Below are positions 23,696 through 25,257 of a stretch of 25,257 nt of DNA, piece after piece (the first letter of the stretch is position 1; every line of letters starts with the position of its first letter). Under the pieces are notes generated by a model. The model saw only the letters and a program-made list of their open reading frames with translations. It searched no databases and had not been told where the DNA came from. Origin of the DNA: Amoeboaphelidium occidentale (taxonomy: Eukaryota > Aphelidiomycota > Aphelidea); NCBI GenBank assembly GCA_023515795.1, contig JALGPX010000155.1, positions 1 to 25,257 on the forward strand, read 5' to 3'. A program made the position numbers and the translations under genes.

Positions 23696-24837
23696 TTACT
23701 TTGCATCCAAATTGTACTTCTTAACAAGAGGATCTTCTGATGGTTTACCGTCTTCAGCCTTTGGTTCCCACATTATCTCATTTGGCATGTTTCGTAGCGA
23801 GTCTGTCGATATCGTTGGGAATGGAGGACATGGTGCAATCTGGCCATAAGCATCCCATTGAGTCTCATGTTTGAATAATGCATCTCTAATAGAAACGATA
23901 CTTTCACGTGGTCCAGGAACTGTTCCCTTCACGTAAATCAGATTCAGACTCTTGTCGATCTTGATAATTCTCAAAGAGTGAACAGTGACACTTTCTTTGC
24001 CCATTTGTCCAGGCATCTTCTTTCCTTTAAACACTTTACCAGGGTCCTACAAGGAGGAAGTTTAATCCAAATTACTCATGCGGAAGTTTACCTTTCTCTG
24101 ACCAATAGATCCCGGAGAACGATGTGCCAATGAAGTACCATGGGAAGCAGACTGGCCTTTGAAACCCCATCGCTTCACAACACCTTGAAATCCCTTGTCT
24201 TTAGAAATTGCTTGAACATCAACGAATTGACCAGCCGAAAAGTGTGCAGCATTCAGAGAAAGACCAACTGGCAATAGACCCTTTTCTGTAACAGGAAACT
24301 CAACTACGCGCTCTAAACAGAAACCAATGCCAGCCTTCTGACACCATCCAATTTGGAATCGAAACTTTTCAGCTTCTTCTGCAGTTTCTATAGCCTTTTG
24401 CTTACATCCAACCATCAAATAGTGTCGCACTTCAGCATCATCACCATCCCTGTACACGTCAGGCTCCTGTTTCCTTTGACCGAGAACATAAGTATCTTCA
24501 AGCTACACGTGATAATCACAATCATTAGAGTGCTGATAAGAATCGATATTACTTGTAATACGGTAACTGGTAAATGTTGTCCCCATTTATCCCACATTGA
24601 TAGCATTCCCTTCTTTACAGCCAGAACGCCTGTTCGCTTATCAGCTGGTGTCCACGTCTCGCTCTGAATCTCGAAATCTTGTTTGCGTGCCGTGCTGAAT
24701 GATATTGGCGTGAATGATGGATCTTTCCTCACAGGAACTGATTTAATTGATGTCTCTGATGTTTTAGTTAATGATTTTGGCGCAGATTTAACAGCGCTGG
24801 TCGTGTGCTTTCGAAAAGCAATGCGTATGTGAATCAT
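23696..24837 (-). CDS. MRPL3: Mitochondrial large-subunit ribosomal protein uL3m (three exons)
   Basis: Exons 24837-24553, 24502-24092 and 24046-23696 join in phase 0 to give 348 residues, the usual length for MRPL3. Exon 1 carries a basic, Ser/Thr-rich N-terminus typical of a mitochondrial presequence (MIHIRIAFRKHTTSAVKSA), then the L3 start TPADKRTGVLAVKKGML and WDKWGQHLPVTVLQ. Exon 2 gives VDVQAISKDKGFQGVVKRWG and the L3 loop GQSASHGTSLAHRSPGSIGQ. Exon 3 gives GKKMPGQMGKESVTVHSLRI and VKGTVPGPRESIVSI. L3 helps form the peptidyl transferase region of the large subunit, here the organellar ribosome. Both introns interrupt well conserved sequence and their removal restores it. It is transcribed toward the PUF60-like gene, 67 bp away. 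Confidence 0.93.
24047..24091 (-). other. 45-nt intron 2 of uL3m
   Basis: Minus strand GTAAAC at the start, CTTGTAG at the end, pyrimidine-rich near the 3' end. Phase 0. Without splicing the frame stops within the intron after GQRKVNFRMSNLD. Confidence 0.9.
24503..24552 (-). other. 50-nt intron 1 of uL3m
   Basis: Minus strand GTAATA at the start, CACGTGTAG at the end, with a CTCTAATG branch-like motif mid-intron. Phase 0. Removal joins TVLQ to LEDTYVLGQRKQ, continuing the uL3 core. Confidence 0.9.
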
Positions 24838-24912
24838 TATGCGATAAGAATGTTTTGATTACAGAAAAGATATTGGGGATTGTAACTGCTTGATAGTCAG
24901 CGGCTGATTATT

Positions 24913-24932
24913 AGGAATATAATGATATTCCT
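24913..24932. repeat. Perfect 8-bp inverted repeat
   Basis: AGGAATAT at 24913-24920 and ATATTCCT at 24925-24932 with a 4-nt loop, in the divergent region between uL3m and the edge reading frame. It could be a dimeric protein site or chance in AT-rich DNA. Confidence 0.4.
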
Positions 24933-25060
24933 TAGGAAGCTACTTGGATGCGATTCATGCACTGGTTGCTAGCGATATGCCCTGGGACAGTGTGACATGA
25001 TTCGAGATCTATTTTAAGACTAGGGCGTCATGCTAAATGTATATTTAAAGTACAAAATCA

Positions 25061-25257
25061 ATGCTTAACGAAGACCTCCACTCTCAGCTGAAGAAGTTTC
25101 CTTATGCTGCCGAGCCTTTGTCTGAATACTTGGGCGAGTATCTGCCTGATAATCGCTTTGATGAAGAATTCTACAAGCATATTAACCCCTTGAATGCCAT
25201 GATTCTAAAATTATTAAAAATCACTTTCGTACAAATTTACCTTGGTTACTTTTGTGC
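25061..25257 (+). CDS. Start of an unrecognised gene, cut by the window edge
   Basis: From ATG MLNEDLHSQLKKFPYAAEPL the frame stays open for 65 codons to the last base. The first 45 codons have mixed, codon-biased composition like neighbouring genes (EYLGEYLPDNRFDEEFYKHI), then a hydrophobic stretch (MILKLLKITFVQIYLGY). An AT-rich, TATA-like run (25039-25050) lies just upstream, in the correct place for a promoter divergent from uL3m. I recognise no domain. A splice site near 25230 cannot be excluded, so the last 10 codons are less certain. Confidence 0.45.
   Translation, partial: MLNEDLHSQLKKFPYAAEPLSEYLGEYLPDNRFDEEFYKHINPLNAMILKLLKITFVQIYLGYFC

Noticed and set aside
24353-24667. Plus-strand frame over uL3m
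   Set aside because: It runs across uL3m exons and an intron on the other strand and has no recognisable content.

Overview
The window is a compact, gene-dense stretch of eukaryotic nuclear DNA. Evidence for this: three very short GT-AG introns (38, 45 and 50 nt), AATAAA poly(A) signals, TATA-like boxes, and typical eukaryotic genes (SPT6, a SUN-domain protein, a PUF60-like splicing factor, mitochondrial ribosomal protein uL3m, a type II membrane GT25 glycosyltransferase). The base composition is moderately AT-rich by eye. Poly-Asn, poly-Gln, poly-Glu, poly-Thr and poly-Ser tracts are common in one gene. I cannot name the organism. A Rax1-like RGS membrane protein beside a possible FAM21-like protein and GDP-fucose synthase would fit an early-diverging opisthokont or another free-living or parasitic protist, but this is a weak inference.

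Layout. 1-1032: mostly non-coding, with a 166-bp repeat (1-166 and 760-925), a one-N scaffold join at 167 and a doubtful short ORF. 1033-3009 (+): GT25-type glycosyltransferase, convergent with SPT6 (3045-8163, -). The 5' half of SPT6 carries two further one-N joins (7180 and 7963). Each is flanked by a duplicated contig end that breaks the frame; removing one copy at each join gives one continuous reading frame of about 1574 codons. 8460-12065 (+): four tandem genes for small secreted Ala/Pro/Ser/Gly/Gln-rich proteins that I do not recognise. All four share an upstream element (GGTTGCA, 18-19 nt, then CCAATCA or a close variant). Two of them share a 252-bp block with one mismatch, inside otherwise diverged sequence.

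12131-13015 (-): AlkD-like DNA glycosylase, with its start codon only 16 bp from that of a divergent gene. 13032-22758 (+): seven genes head to tail, most only 30-91 bp apart: a possible FAM21-like protein, GDP-L-fucose synthase, Rax1-like RGS/TM protein, kelch-type single-pass membrane protein, an orphan secreted protein, a C-terminal J-domain protein and a SUN-domain nuclear envelope protein. 22771-24837 (-): PUF60-like two-RRM protein and mitochondrial uL3m (three exons). 25061 to the edge: start of an unrecognised reading frame.

How the genes work together: most are unrelated housekeeping genes packed closely. The exception is the 8460-12065 cluster, whose shared architecture, shared promoter module and sign of sequence exchange suggest a co-regulated family of secreted or surface proteins. 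This is the best candidate for an undescribed system here.
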